From contig JAIUML010000022.1 of assembly GCA_022565595.1 (NCBI GenBank), positions 1 to 64,000 on the forward strand: a stretch of DNA of 64,000 bases. The letters are read 5' to 3'. Shown here one piece after another: positions 56,247 to 64,000 of this stretch; within the stretch, counting starts at the first letter, position 1, and every line of letters begins with the position of its first letter. The notes beneath the pieces are model-generated. The model saw only the letters and a program-made list of their open reading frames with translations, did no database searches and was not told where the DNA came from. The DNA comes from Saccharospirillum sp. GTDB taxonomy: Bacteria > Pseudomonadota > Gammaproteobacteria > Pseudomonadales > Natronospirillaceae. The translations under genes were made by a program, and so were the position numbers.

Positions 56247-56867
56247 ATGACCTGGGCAACCTGGCTGGCGGTGGTCAGCATCTGTGCGTTGGGGGCGATG
56301 TCGCCAGGGCCTTCTCTGGCTGTGGTCATGAAGCAGACACTGAGTGGCGGACGGCAAAATGGAGTGATCACGGCCCTTGCCCACGGTGCCGGGGTTGGTC
56401 TCTATGCTCTGCTCAGTATTGTTGGCCTGGCGGCTGTCATAACCGCGTCACCGACTGCCTTTATGATGTTGCAGTGGGGTGGTGCTTTTTATCTGGCCTG
56501 GCTGGGCATCAAGGGGTTGATGGCTCGGCGCAAGCAGGATGATGGCCTGGCCGATGTGCCCACGACCCAGAGTGCGTTGCGTGATGGTTTTCTGGTGGTG
56601 TTTCTGAACCCGAAAATCGCCGTCTTCTTTATTGCCCTGTTCAGTCAAGTGGTGGGGGCCGATACCTCCCTGGTTGCCAAGCTGGGTTATGCCGCCACCG
56701 CCATGGTGATCGATGGCGGCTGGTATCTGATTGTTGCCTGGTTGTTTTCGAACCCCCTGTGGATGGATCGCCTGAAACAGCAAGCCGTCTGGCTGGAACG
56801 TCTGTTTGGAGCGATACTGATCGGTCTGGCCGGGCGATTGATGCTGGGTATCCTTAAGAACAGCTGA
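56247..56867 (+). CDS. LysE family amino acid exporter
   Basis: A 206-residue protein with six hydrophobic segments and the family start CALGAMSPGPSLAVVMKQTLSGGRQNG. NPKIAVFFIALFSQ near the middle is the second typical block. RhtB/LysE transporters export amino acids such as homoserine, threonine or lysine by proton exchange. GGAG lies seven bases before the ATG. The cargo cannot be predicted. Confidence 0.9.
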   Translation: MTWATWLAVVSICALGAMSPGPSLAVVMKQTLSGGRQNGVITALAHGAGVGLYALLSIVGLAAVITASPTAFMMLQWGGAFYLAWLGIKGLMARRKQDDGLADVPTTQSALRDGFLVVFLNPKIAVFFIALFSQVVGADTSLVAKLGYAATAMVIDGGWYLIVAWLFSNPLWMDRLKQQAVWLERLFGAILIGLAGRLMLGILKNS

Positions 56868-56949
56868 ACATGGGACGTATATTGACTTGACAGGAACCCT
56901 GGTTGAGGCAATGGTTAATGCCTCATTAACCGGGTTCAGGTAACGCTCT

Positions 56950-57786
56950 ATGGTTCGATCACTCAGTGTGGCTTTGGTCTTTGCTTTTTTGGCTGGCTGT
57001 GCCGGCTTTTCCGTGGATGATGCCTTCAAGCAGCCCACTTTTGATCATCAAAGCACGCGCCTGACCGGGATCACCTGGACGGGATTGACCGGCAGCAATG
57101 TGATTCGTCTGGAAAATCCCAACCCATACAACCTGCCCATCTCCGAATTCAAGGCCCAGTTGTGGCTGGCCGATGAGCCCTGGATTGACCTGGACTCACC
57201 GCAAGTGACCAACCTGACAGCCAATGGCTCGACCAGTGTGGATGTCGGCTGGTCTTTGGCGGCAGCGGGCCTGGTGCAGCGCATCAGCAACGCCTATCAG
57301 GCCGGTGAGGCGGAACTGGAACTGCGCCTGACACCTACCTACGATGTACCGGTTCTGGGCCCACGCTCCTTTGATTTTTCTCATCGCTTTACCGTGCCTG
57401 TTCCCCAGGTACCGAAAGTGCAGCTGGCCGATTGGCGCGTAGAATCCGTCAGCCTGACCGAGTTGACGCTTGGCCTGGACCTGATGATCGACAACCCCAA
57501 TCGATTCAACCTTGCCACCAGCCCCATTCAGCTGGATATTAACTCCGGTAATCAGCGACTGAGCCGCCTTGGGTTGGGTCAGTTGCAACTCGATTCCGGA
57601 GAGAACCGCCGGCAATCTACCCAGGTCACCCTCTCCTTTGCCGACCTGGGTTTGTCGCTGGTCAATGCACTGCGTACCGGTACCTGGCCGGAGAATTTAT
57701 CACTCGACTGGCAAGGTGGAATGTCCAGTCCGGATTTGGGTTTGAACCTGCCTGCCCTGGATGGCCGGGTCGCCCTCGGCAATTAG
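56950..57786 (+). CDS. LEA type 2 (WHy domain) lipoprotein
   Basis: A lipobox LAGC near residue 17 ends a hydrophobic leader. Two LEA2/WHy-like domains follow, each with an N-P-N-x-Y/F motif (LENPNPYNLP near 55, IDNPNRFNLA near 183), as in bacterial LEA14-like proteins. These are thought to protect or chaperone envelope proteins under water stress. The 278-residue size with two domains is typical of proteobacterial members. It ends nine bases before the binding-protein gene, so the two may be co-transcribed. Confidence 0.85.
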   Translation: MVRSLSVALVFAFLAGCAGFSVDDAFKQPTFDHQSTRLTGITWTGLTGSNVIRLENPNPYNLPISEFKAQLWLADEPWIDLDSPQVTNLTANGSTSVDVGWSLAAAGLVQRISNAYQAGEAELELRLTPTYDVPVLGPRSFDFSHRFTVPVPQVPKVQLADWRVESVSLTELTLGLDLMIDNPNRFNLATSPIQLDINSGNQRLSRLGLGQLQLDSGENRRQSTQVTLSFADLGLSLVNALRTGTWPENLSLDWQGGMSSPDLGLNLPALDGRVALGN

Positions 57787-57795
57787 AGGCACATC

Positions 57796-58824
57796 ATGTT
57801 TTCTCTGAGTAAAAACACTCGGATTTTGAGTGGCCTGCTGGTCGCTACTGTCATCACCACCAGTTTTGCCCAGGCGTCCACCTTGCGGGATGTCCGCAAC
57901 AAGGGGTTCCTGGCATGCGGCGTCTCGACCGGTATCCCAGGTTTTTCCAACCCGGACAATGAGGGCCGGTGGTCTGGACTGGACGTCGATGTGTGCCGCG
58001 CAGTGGCCGCAGCGGTGTTTGGGGATTCCGAGAAGGTGCGCTATATACCACTGACTCCGGCCGACCGTTTTAATGCGCTGGCTGTGGGCGAGGTGGATCT
58101 GCTGTCGCGCAACACCACCTGGACCCACACCAGAGACACCACCTTCGGCCTGATTTTCGCTGGCATCAACTTCTATGACGGCCAGGGCTTTATGGTGCGT
58201 CGCTCCTCTGGTATTGAATCCGCCGAACAACTGGATGGCGCCGCCGTCTGTGTTCAGGGTGGCACCACCAGTGAGTTGAACCTGGCCGACTATTATCGAG
58301 AGAACCAGTTGCGCTACCAGCCGGTGCCTTTCGCCACTTCCGACCAGGCTCTGAATGGCTTTATGGCCGGGCGTTGCAACGTTTTCTCCTCGGACATTTC
58401 CCAACTCTATGCCCAGCGTACCCGCTTCGAAGACCCGGACTCCGTCATGATTCTACCCAACGCCATCTCCAAGGAGCCGCTCGGGCCCGTTGTGCGCCAG
58501 GACGATATGCAGTGGTACAACATTGTGAAGTGGACGCTTTACGCCCTGGTCAACGCCGAAGAATATGGCGTCACCCAGGACAATGTCGATGAAATGCGAG
58601 ATTCCCGCACTCCTGTTATTCAGCGCATGCTCGGCGTCAACGCTGACACTGGCCGAGCCATGGGGTTGAGTTCGGATTGGGCCTATCAGATTATCAAGCA
58701 GGTGGGAAATTACGGCGAGGTGTTCGAGCGCCATGTTGGTAAGGATTCCGAATTGGGGTTTGAGCGTGGCATGAATGAGCTGTGGAGTAAGGGTGGGTTG
58801 TTGTATGCGCCGCCCTTGCGGTGA
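57796..58824 (+). CDS. Amino-acid ABC transporter periplasmic binding protein (AapJ/YhdW-like)
   Basis: A signal peptide (cut near SFAQA) precedes a family 3 solute-binding fold: VRNKGFLACGVSTGIPGFS, GLDVDVCRAVAAAVFGD, DLLSRNTTWTHTRDT and QDDMQWYNIVKWTLYALVNAEEYGV. The 342 residues match the general L-amino-acid binding proteins of the Aap/Bzt type. Permease and ATPase genes are absent next to it, so it must work with a transporter encoded elsewhere or as a sensor component. Confidence 0.9.
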   Translation: MFSLSKNTRILSGLLVATVITTSFAQASTLRDVRNKGFLACGVSTGIPGFSNPDNEGRWSGLDVDVCRAVAAAVFGDSEKVRYIPLTPADRFNALAVGEVDLLSRNTTWTHTRDTTFGLIFAGINFYDGQGFMVRRSSGIESAEQLDGAAVCVQGGTTSELNLADYYRENQLRYQPVPFATSDQALNGFMAGRCNVFSSDISQLYAQRTRFEDPDSVMILPNAISKEPLGPVVRQDDMQWYNIVKWTLYALVNAEEYGVTQDNVDEMRDSRTPVIQRMLGVNADTGRAMGLSSDWAYQIIKQVGNYGEVFERHVGKDSELGFERGMNELWSKGGLLYAPPLR

Positions 58825-58829
58825 AGGTG

Positions 58830-58858
58830 TTTAACTCCCACCACAAACTCCGTATAAT
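58830..58858 (+). promoter_or_regulatory. Sigma-70 promoter of mnmG
   Basis: TTTAAC (58830-58835), 17 bases, TATAAT (58853-58858). The -10 is perfect, the -35 weak. The downstream leader contains a GCGCCC/GGGCGC hairpin. Confidence 0.6.
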
Positions 58859-58926
58859 CGGCGCCCCCTTTCAGTGGGCGCTGTCCAAATTTTAAACAGC
58901 ATCCGCGCAATTCTTTCGAGGTGACT

Positions 58927-60822
58927 GTGGATTTCCCCAGGCGTTATGATGTGATCGTGATTGGCGGCGGCCATGCCGGTACCGAGGCGGCGCTGGCGTC
59001 GGCGCGCACGGGCGCCAGCACCCTGTTGCTGACGCACAACTTCGATACCGTTGGCGTGATGTCCTGCAACCCGGCCATCGGCGGTATCGGCAAGAGCCAT
59101 CTGGTAAAAGAGATCGATGCGCTCGGTGGCGCCATGGCCAAAGCGACAGACTTGGCGGGCATTCAGTTTCGGGTACTCAACAGCCGCAAGGGCCCGGCCG
59201 TGCGTGCCACTCGCGCTCAGGCCGATCGCCAGCTGTACCGCTCGGCTATTCGCGACATTGTGGAAAACCAGCCCAACCTGGAGGTGTTCCAGCAAGGCGC
59301 GGACGACCTGATTCTTGAACAGGACCGCGTCACCGGCGTGGTCACCCAGACGGGCATTCGCATTTACGCCACTTCTATCGTGCTAACCGCAGGCACCTTC
59401 CTCGGCGGCAAGATTCATGTCGGCATGAATAACTATGCCGGCGGCCGCATGGGCGATGCCCCCAGCAATGCACTGTCACAACGTTTGCGTGAGCTACCAC
59501 TTCGCGTCGGCCGCCTGAAAACCGGGACGCCGGCCCGCATTGATGGGCGCAGCATTGATTACAGCCAGCTCAGTGAACAGCCAGGCGATTCGCCTTTACC
59601 GGTCATGTCCTACCTTGGTCATGTGGACCAACACCCGCAGCAGGTTTCCTGCTGGATCGCCCACACCACCGAAGAAACACACGACATCATTCGCGCCAAT
59701 CTGGATCAATCGCCGATGTTTGCCGGCGAGATCGAAGGCATTGGGCCGCGTTATTGCCCATCGATCGAAGACAAGATCACCCGCTTTGCGGACAAGAGCA
59801 GCCACCAGATTTTTGTCGAACCGGAAGGGCTGACCACGCACGAGCTTTACCCCAATGGCATCTCCACCAGCCTGCCGTTTGATGTGCAAGTGCAGTTTAT
59901 TCGCTCCATCAAGGGCTTTGAGCAGGCGCACATTACCCGCCCCGGCTATGCCATCGAGTACGATTACTTCGACCCGCGTGATCTCAAGCACACGCTCGAG
60001 ACCCGCTTTATCAGCCACCTCTATTTTGCTGGCCAGATCAACGGTACCACCGGCTATGAAGAAGCCGGTGCCCAGGGCCTATTGGCGGGGCTGAATGCCG
60101 CACTCCGAGCCAAAGGGCTGGAGGAGTGGTACCCGCGCCGTGATGAAGCTTACCTGGGCGTGCTTGTCGACGACCTGATCTCGCTCGGCACCCAGGAACC
60201 CTACCGGATGTTCACCAGCCGGGCCGAATACCGCCTGCTGCTGCGCGAAGACAACGCCGACAGCCGCTTGACCGAAACCGGTCGTCGCCTTGGCCTGGTC
60301 GACGACGAACGCTGGGCCGCGTTCAGCACCAAGCAGGAAGCCATTGCCCTTGAGGCCGAGCGCCTGAGCAAGACCTGGATTCAGCCGAACAGTGCCGCTG
60401 CAGCCAGCCTGAACGCCAAACTCGACCAGCCGTTGAGCAAAGAAGCCAATTTGCGGGATCTGCTCAAGCGGCCGCAATTGGGGTACGCCGACATTCAGGC
60501 GGCCATGCCGGCCGATACGGCGCTCGACAGCGCCGTGACCGAGCAGGTTGAAATCGACACCAAGTACGAAGGCTATATACTGCGCCAGCAAGCAGAGATC
60601 GACACCCTGCGTCGCCACGAGAACATGACCTTGCCGGCAGACATGGATTACGACGCCATGGGCGGCCTGTCCAACGAGGTGAAGCAGAAGCTCAAGCAGG
60701 CACGGCCTGCTACTCTGGCTCAGGCATCGCGACTCTCTGGTGTGACGCCTGCAGCGGTGTCGATGCTGTTGATCCACCTGAAAAAGCATTCAGCTTTACG
60801 CGACAAGCAGCAAAGCGCATGA
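58927..60822 (+). CDS. mnmG: tRNA uridine-5-carboxymethylaminomethyl modification enzyme MnmG
   Basis: A FAD protein that, with MnmE, builds cmnm5U at the wobble position of some tRNAs. [24 protein letters not shown] is the FAD loop, [24 protein letters not shown] the family signature, and [18 protein letters not shown] a further typical block. GTG at 58927 has GAGGTGA just upstream and is preferred over a GTG two codons earlier. It overlaps rsmG by four bases, the standard origin-side arrangement. Confidence 0.97.
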   Translation: MDFPRRYDVIVIGGGHAGTEAALASARTGASTLLLTHNFDTVGVMSCNPAIGGIGKSHLVKEIDALGGAMAKATDLAGIQFRVLNSRKGPAVRATRAQADRQLYRSAIRDIVENQPNLEVFQQGADDLILEQDRVTGVVTQTGIRIYATSIVLTAGTFLGGKIHVGMNNYAGGRMGDAPSNALSQRLRELPLRVGRLKTGTPARIDGRSIDYSQLSEQPGDSPLPVMSYLGHVDQHPQQVSCWIAHTTEETHDIIRANLDQSPMFAGEIEGIGPRYCPSIEDKITRFADKSSHQIFVEPEGLTTHELYPNGISTSLPFDVQVQFIRSIKGFEQAHITRPGYAIEYDYFDPRDLKHTLETRFISHLYFAGQINGTTGYEEAGAQGLLAGLNAALRAKGLEEWYPRRDEAYLGVLVDDLISLGTQEPYRMFTSRAEYRLLLREDNADSRLTETGRRLGLVDDERWAAFSTKQEAIALEAERLSKTWIQPNSAAAASLNAKLDQPLSKEANLRDLLKRPQLGYADIQAAMPADTALDSAVTEQVEIDTKYEGYILRQQAEIDTLRRHENMTLPADMDYDAMGGLSNEVKQKLKQARPATLAQASRLSGVTPAAVSMLLIHLKKHSALRDKQQSA

Positions 60823-61454
60823 GTTCAGGCTATCGGCAAAGCCTGTTGGATGGCCTGACACAGCAGGAACTGACCCTGGCGGATGACGCCATCGACCGCC
60901 TGTTGGCTTACCATGGCCTGCTGGTGAAATGGAACAAGGCTTATAACCTCACCTCGGTGCGCGAGCCTGGGGCGATGATTTCACGCCACCTGCTCGACAG
61001 CCTGGCCGTGCTGCCCTACATTCAGCCAGCCAGTTTGCTGGATGTCGGTACCGGCCCCGGCCTGCCTGGTATGGTGCTGGCGCTGGTCCAGCCGGAACTG
61101 CCCGTCACTTTGCTCGACAGCAACGGCAAGAAGACCCGTTTTCTGACCCAGATAAAGATGGAGTTGGGTTTGACCAATGTCCAGGTGGTGCACAGCCGGC
61201 TCGAACAATGGCAACCCGGTCACGGCTTCGCACAAATAAGTTCCCGGGCCTTTGCCACCCTGGCCGAAATGGTGGCAAAATCAGCCCATCTGTTGGAGCC
61301 CGGCGGTCGTTTTCTGGCCATGAAAGGGCACTACCCGCACGATGAAATTGCGGCGCTGCCACCGGGTTACCTGCTGACTGCGGTGCACACTCTGCAGGTG
61401 CCCGGCACGGAAGGCGCCCGCCACCTGGTAGAGTTGTCGGCCCAACCACAATAA
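60819..61454 (+). CDS. rsmG: 16S rRNA (guanine-527-N7)-methyltransferase RsmG
   Basis: A 211-residue SAM methyltransferase with [21 protein letters not shown] and [20 protein letters not shown] (the SAM loop), and [11 protein letters not shown] near residue 145. It modifies G527 of 16S rRNA. Start overlaps the mnmG stop (ATGA). Confidence 0.97.
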   Translation: MSSGYRQSLLDGLTQQELTLADDAIDRLLAYHGLLVKWNKAYNLTSVREPGAMISRHLLDSLAVLPYIQPASLLDVGTGPGLPGMVLALVQPELPVTLLDSNGKKTRFLTQIKMELGLTNVQVVHSRLEQWQPGHGFAQISSRAFATLAEMVAKSAHLLEPGGRFLAMKGHYPHDEIAALPPGYLLTAVHTLQVPGTEGARHLVELSAQPQ

Positions 61455-61464
61455 GGAACGGGAT

Positions 61465-62265
61465 TTGACACACATTTTTGCCATCACCAACCAGAAAGGC
61501 GGTGTCGGGAAAACCACCACCGCCATTAATCTGCCTGCCTCTCTGGTGGCCATGAAGCGTCGTGTTCTGGTGGTCGACCTCGACCCTCAGGGCAATGCCA
61601 CCATGGGCAGCGGTATCGACAAGGGCGAACTCAGTGCCTCCGTCTACGATGTCATCACCGGACAGGTCGATTGCCCGGATGTCGTCGTGAAAACACCCGA
61701 AGCCGGTTACGATCTGTTACCCGCCAATGGCGACCTGACCGCCGCCGAAGTCGAGCTGATGCAGATGAAGATGAAAGAACATCGCCTGCAGTACGCCCTG
61801 GCCGAGGTCAAGCGCCACTACGATTACATCTTTATCGACTGCCCGCCGTCACTGAACATGCTCACCGTTAACGCTCTGGCGGCGGCCGAGCAGGTGTTGA
61901 TTCCCATGCAGTGCGAGTACTATGCGCTGGAAGGCCTGGCTGCATTGATGAACACCATCGAGCAGATTCAGAAAGTAGTGAACCCAAATCTGACGATTGG
62001 CGGCTTGCTGCGCACCATGTATGACCCCCGTAACAGCCTGACCAACGACGTATCGGACCAACTCAAGCAGCATTTCGGCGATCAGGTGTTCAGCTCAGTT
62101 ATTCCGCGCAACGTGCGCCTCGCTGAAGCACCCAGCTACGGCCTGCCCGTGCTGCAATACGATCGCGGCTCCAAAGGGGCCCTTGCCTATCTGGCATTGG
62201 CCGGCGAACTGGTGCGCAGGGTCGAAGGCGCCAAGGCAGCAGACGCTGCAGAAATTACAGGATAG
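61465..62265 (+). CDS. parA: Chromosome partitioning ATPase ParA (Soj)
   Basis: FAITNQKGGVGKTTTAINL is the deviant Walker A motif, and VLVVDLDPQGNATMGSG and FIDCPPSLNMLTVNAL complete the ParA fold. It positions newly replicated origins together with ParB. The start is a TTG with GGAACGGG upstream. Six bases separate its end from parB. Confidence 0.97.
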   Translation: MTHIFAITNQKGGVGKTTTAINLPASLVAMKRRVLVVDLDPQGNATMGSGIDKGELSASVYDVITGQVDCPDVVVKTPEAGYDLLPANGDLTAAEVELMQMKMKEHRLQYALAEVKRHYDYIFIDCPPSLNMLTVNALAAAEQVLIPMQCEYYALEGLAALMNTIEQIQKVVNPNLTIGGLLRTMYDPRNSLTNDVSDQLKQHFGDQVFSSVIPRNVRLAEAPSYGLPVLQYDRGSKGALAYLALAGELVRRVEGAKAADAAEITG

Positions 62266-62271
62266 GACGCA

Positions 62272-63156
62272 ATGGCAGCTAAAAAACGCGGACTCGGCCG
62301 AGGCCTGGACGCACTGATCAGTACCCGCAAGGAAGTCGAGAGCCTGGCCGAACAGCCGGTTACCGAGGTCAAGGACGGGCATCTGAAAGAAATCCCCATC
62401 GAGTGGATTCAACGCGGCGTTTACCAACCCCGGCGCGACATGTCGAGCGAGGGCCTGGAAGAACTGGCCGCCTCGATTCGCGCCCAGGGGGTGATGCAGC
62501 CAGTGGTAGTGCGCCCGCTCGGCCCTCAATCCTATGAGCTGATAGCCGGTGAACGGCGCTGGCGCGCCTCCCAGATGGCCGGGCTTGACACCCTGCCCGC
62601 CGTGATTCGCGATGTGCCCGACGAAGACGCCATCGCCATGGCGCTGATCGAGAACATACAGCGCGAAAACCTCAACCCCATGGAAGAGGCGCTGGCACTG
62701 CAGCGGTTGCAGAAAGAATTCGAATTGACTCAATCGGGCGTGGCCGAAGCCGTGGGCAAGAATCGGGTAACGGTGGCCAACCTGCTGCGCCTGATCAACC
62801 TCGAGCACGACGTACGCCGCATGCTGGAGCACGGCGACCTGGAAATGGGCCATGCCCGTGCCTTGCTTGGCCTGCAAGGCGAAGCTCAGATCGAAGCCGC
62901 CCGCCAGGTGGTCGCCAAAGCCATGACCGTGCGCCAGACCGAGCAACTGGTGCGCAGCTGGAGTGAAGGCGGCAAGAAAGAACAGCCCGCCGCCGCACCG
63001 CCGGCGGACGCCAATGTCAAGCAGTTGGAAGAGATGCTGTCGAAACGTCTGGGGGCCAGTGTGGCCATCAAGCACGGCAAGCGTGGCAAGGGGTCTTTGG
63101 TGATTCGGTATAACAGCCTGGATGAGCTGGATGGGATTTTGAATCATGTGAAGTGA
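62272..63156 (+). CDS. parB: Chromosome partitioning protein ParB (Spo0J)
   Basis: KKRGLGRGLDALI at the N-terminus is the ParA-contacting segment. GERRWRASQMAGLDTLPAVIR is the CTP-binding ParB box, followed by a helix-turn-helix (LTQSGVAEAVGKNRVTVANLLRL) and a C-terminal dimer domain. It binds parS sites near the origin and slides on DNA. No parS (TGTTTCACGTGAAACA-type) site was seen in this window. Confidence 0.97.
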   Translation: MAAKKRGLGRGLDALISTRKEVESLAEQPVTEVKDGHLKEIPIEWIQRGVYQPRRDMSSEGLEELAASIRAQGVMQPVVVRPLGPQSYELIAGERRWRASQMAGLDTLPAVIRDVPDEDAIAMALIENIQRENLNPMEEALALQRLQKEFELTQSGVAEAVGKNRVTVANLLRLINLEHDVRRMLEHGDLEMGHARALLGLQGEAQIEAARQVVAKAMTVRQTEQLVRSWSEGGKKEQPAAAPPADANVKQLEEMLSKRLGASVAIKHGKRGKGSLVIRYNSLDELDGILNHVK

Positions 63157-63185
63157 TTGGGGGTGGCCAAAAGTCACAAATCGCC

Positions 63186-63214
63186 TTGATGACACACCCT
63201 TAACCCAATATACT
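63186..63214 (+). promoter_or_regulatory. Sigma-70 promoter of the atp operon
   Basis: TTGATG (63186-63191), 17 bases, TATACT (63209-63214), about 85 bases before atpI. Confidence 0.65.
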
Positions 63215-63299
63215 CTCCCGGGTTTTTTCAGGTGGGTTCTGGCACAGGTGAAGGTGTTCCAGAAGCAACCGGCACGTTCAAGGGCATATATAAAGAATA

Positions 63300-63701
63300 A
63301 TGGGACTGTTCAAATCCTATCCGCCCCGTCCGGTTCCCCGTCCTGCGTTATGGCGTATCAGCATGGTTCAATGCCTTGCCTGGTTGTTCGGTATCGTTGT
63401 TTTAGCATGGCTCTGGCCTGAATACGCAGTCAGTTTTTGGTGGGGTGGCCTGGTCGCTATTGGTGCTCAGGCTTTCTGGATCGCCCGTACTCTGAAGGGC
63501 TTCGGCGACCCCCACAGCAAAGGCTTTTTAACAGGCGCGACCTCAGGCCTGATTGGTAAGTGGGTCATCATTTCTGTTGGGCTGGTACTACTTTGGCGAA
63601 ACCAGCCCGACTTGTCAGTGGCGACGACGGTAGTCAGCGTCTTCTTGCTGAACACCCTCGCCGCTTTGACAGCACCGATTTCAATTGCACGTCCACGCTG
63701 A
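63300..63701 (+). CDS. atpI: ATP synthase protein I
   Basis: A 133-residue membrane protein with four hydrophobic segments, placed directly before atpB, as AtpI is in most atp operons. It helps assemble the c-ring but is not part of the finished enzyme. Sequence conservation in this family is low, so the call rests mainly on topology, size and position. Confidence 0.88.
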   Translation: MGLFKSYPPRPVPRPALWRISMVQCLAWLFGIVVLAWLWPEYAVSFWWGGLVAIGAQAFWIARTLKGFGDPHSKGFLTGATSGLIGKWVIISVGLVLLWRNQPDLSVATTVVSVFLLNTLAALTAPISIARPR

Positions 63702-63728
63702 GGCGTGGCAACAGGGGACTTTGAACTC

Positions 63729-64000
63729 ATGGCAGCAGGTCAATACGAGAATGCGGGCGAGTATATAAACCACCATCTGGTGAACCTCACCTATGGTCGT
63801 TTACCCGCCGGAACAGAGCTTTGCTACGGCAGTGGCGTGGCCGACACCACCCACTGGACATTCGCCGGTTGTGCGTCTGAAGCCGCAGCAATGGGCTTTA
63901 TGGCGTTTCATGTCGATAGCTTGATGTGGGCTATCGGCCTCGGTATTTTTGTGATGTTTTTCCTGTATCGCGCGGCACAACGCGCTTCCGCCGGTGTACC
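63729..64000 (+). CDS. atpB: ATP synthase F0 subunit a (5' part)
   Basis: The first 90 codons, cut by the window edge: MAAGQYENAGEYINHHLVNL, then a stretch ending FHVDSLMWAIGLGIFVMFFLYRAA with the first membrane helix. HHLVNLT and FHVDSLMW are typical of gammaproteobacterial subunit a, which forms the proton half-channels. The conserved Arg lies beyond the window. Confidence 0.93.
   Translation, partial: MAAGQYENAGEYINHHLVNLTYGRLPAGTELCYGSGVADTTHWTFAGCASEAAAMGFMAFHVDSLMWAIGLGIFVMFFLYRAAQRASAGV

Noticed and set aside
58825-63299. parS site near parA-parB
   Set aside because: No sequence close to TGTTTCACGTGAAACA was found in the genes or gaps here.

Overview
The window reads as chromosomal DNA of a gammaproteobacterium, probably a marine Oceanospirillales- or Alteromonadales-like organism. 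The placement rests on the right end, where mnmG-rsmG-parA-parB-atpI-atpB has the order seen near gammaproteobacterial replication origins, on glmU-glmS, and on the exosortase/PrsK-PrsR-PrsT set that is common in aquatic proteobacteria. No rRNA, tRNA, CRISPR array, transposase or phage gene was recognised.

Positions 1-25300 are a large exopolysaccharide locus. It holds nine glycosyltransferases (six GT-B type, three GT2 type), a Wzb-like phosphatase, an O-antigen ligase/polymerase-like membrane protein, an asparagine-synthase-like amidotransferase, an acyltransferase-3, an MBOAT plus SGNH-like pair, a QueC-like PP-loop enzyme of unknown role, a sulfotransferase, a flippase, a pyruvyltransferase-family protein and a DegT-type aminotransferase. 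Parts of this block, most clearly the asnB-like gene, are much richer in A+T than the housekeeping genes, which suggests acquisition or rearrangement.

Positions 25300-38700 are an exosortase/PEP-CTERM block. One leftward operon carries UDP-N-acetylhexosamine dehydrogenase, the 4-epimerase, the exosortase and an EpsI-like protein. Two PEP-CTERM proteins sit head to head around a 555-base control region. This region contains two sigma-54 promoters facing outward, and the leftward transcript begins with a c-di-GMP-I (GEMM) riboswitch. Next come prsT, prsR (a sigma-54 activator) and prsK (its kinase). The layout suggests that PrsK/PrsR with sigma-54 switches on the PEP-CTERM genes, that c-di-GMP adds a second control on one of them, and that the exosortase processes both products while the polysaccharide is exported.

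Positions 38100-58800 are mixed: two paralogous small lipoproteins, glmU-glmS, a Fic protein bracketed by repeats, an RND efflux pair, a likely L-pipecolate/lysine catabolic operon (amaB-amaA) with a divergent LysR regulator, a DUF7151-like lipoprotein, an AraC regulator divergent from an aldehyde dehydrogenase, a LysE exporter, a LEA2 lipoprotein and a solitary amino-acid binding protein. Positions 58800-64000 are the origin-proximal housekeeping genes.

A family of composite two-hairpin repeats occurs at four intergenic places. Within it one hairpin changes sequence but keeps its pairing, and the arrays usually lie within about a dozen bases of a stop codon.
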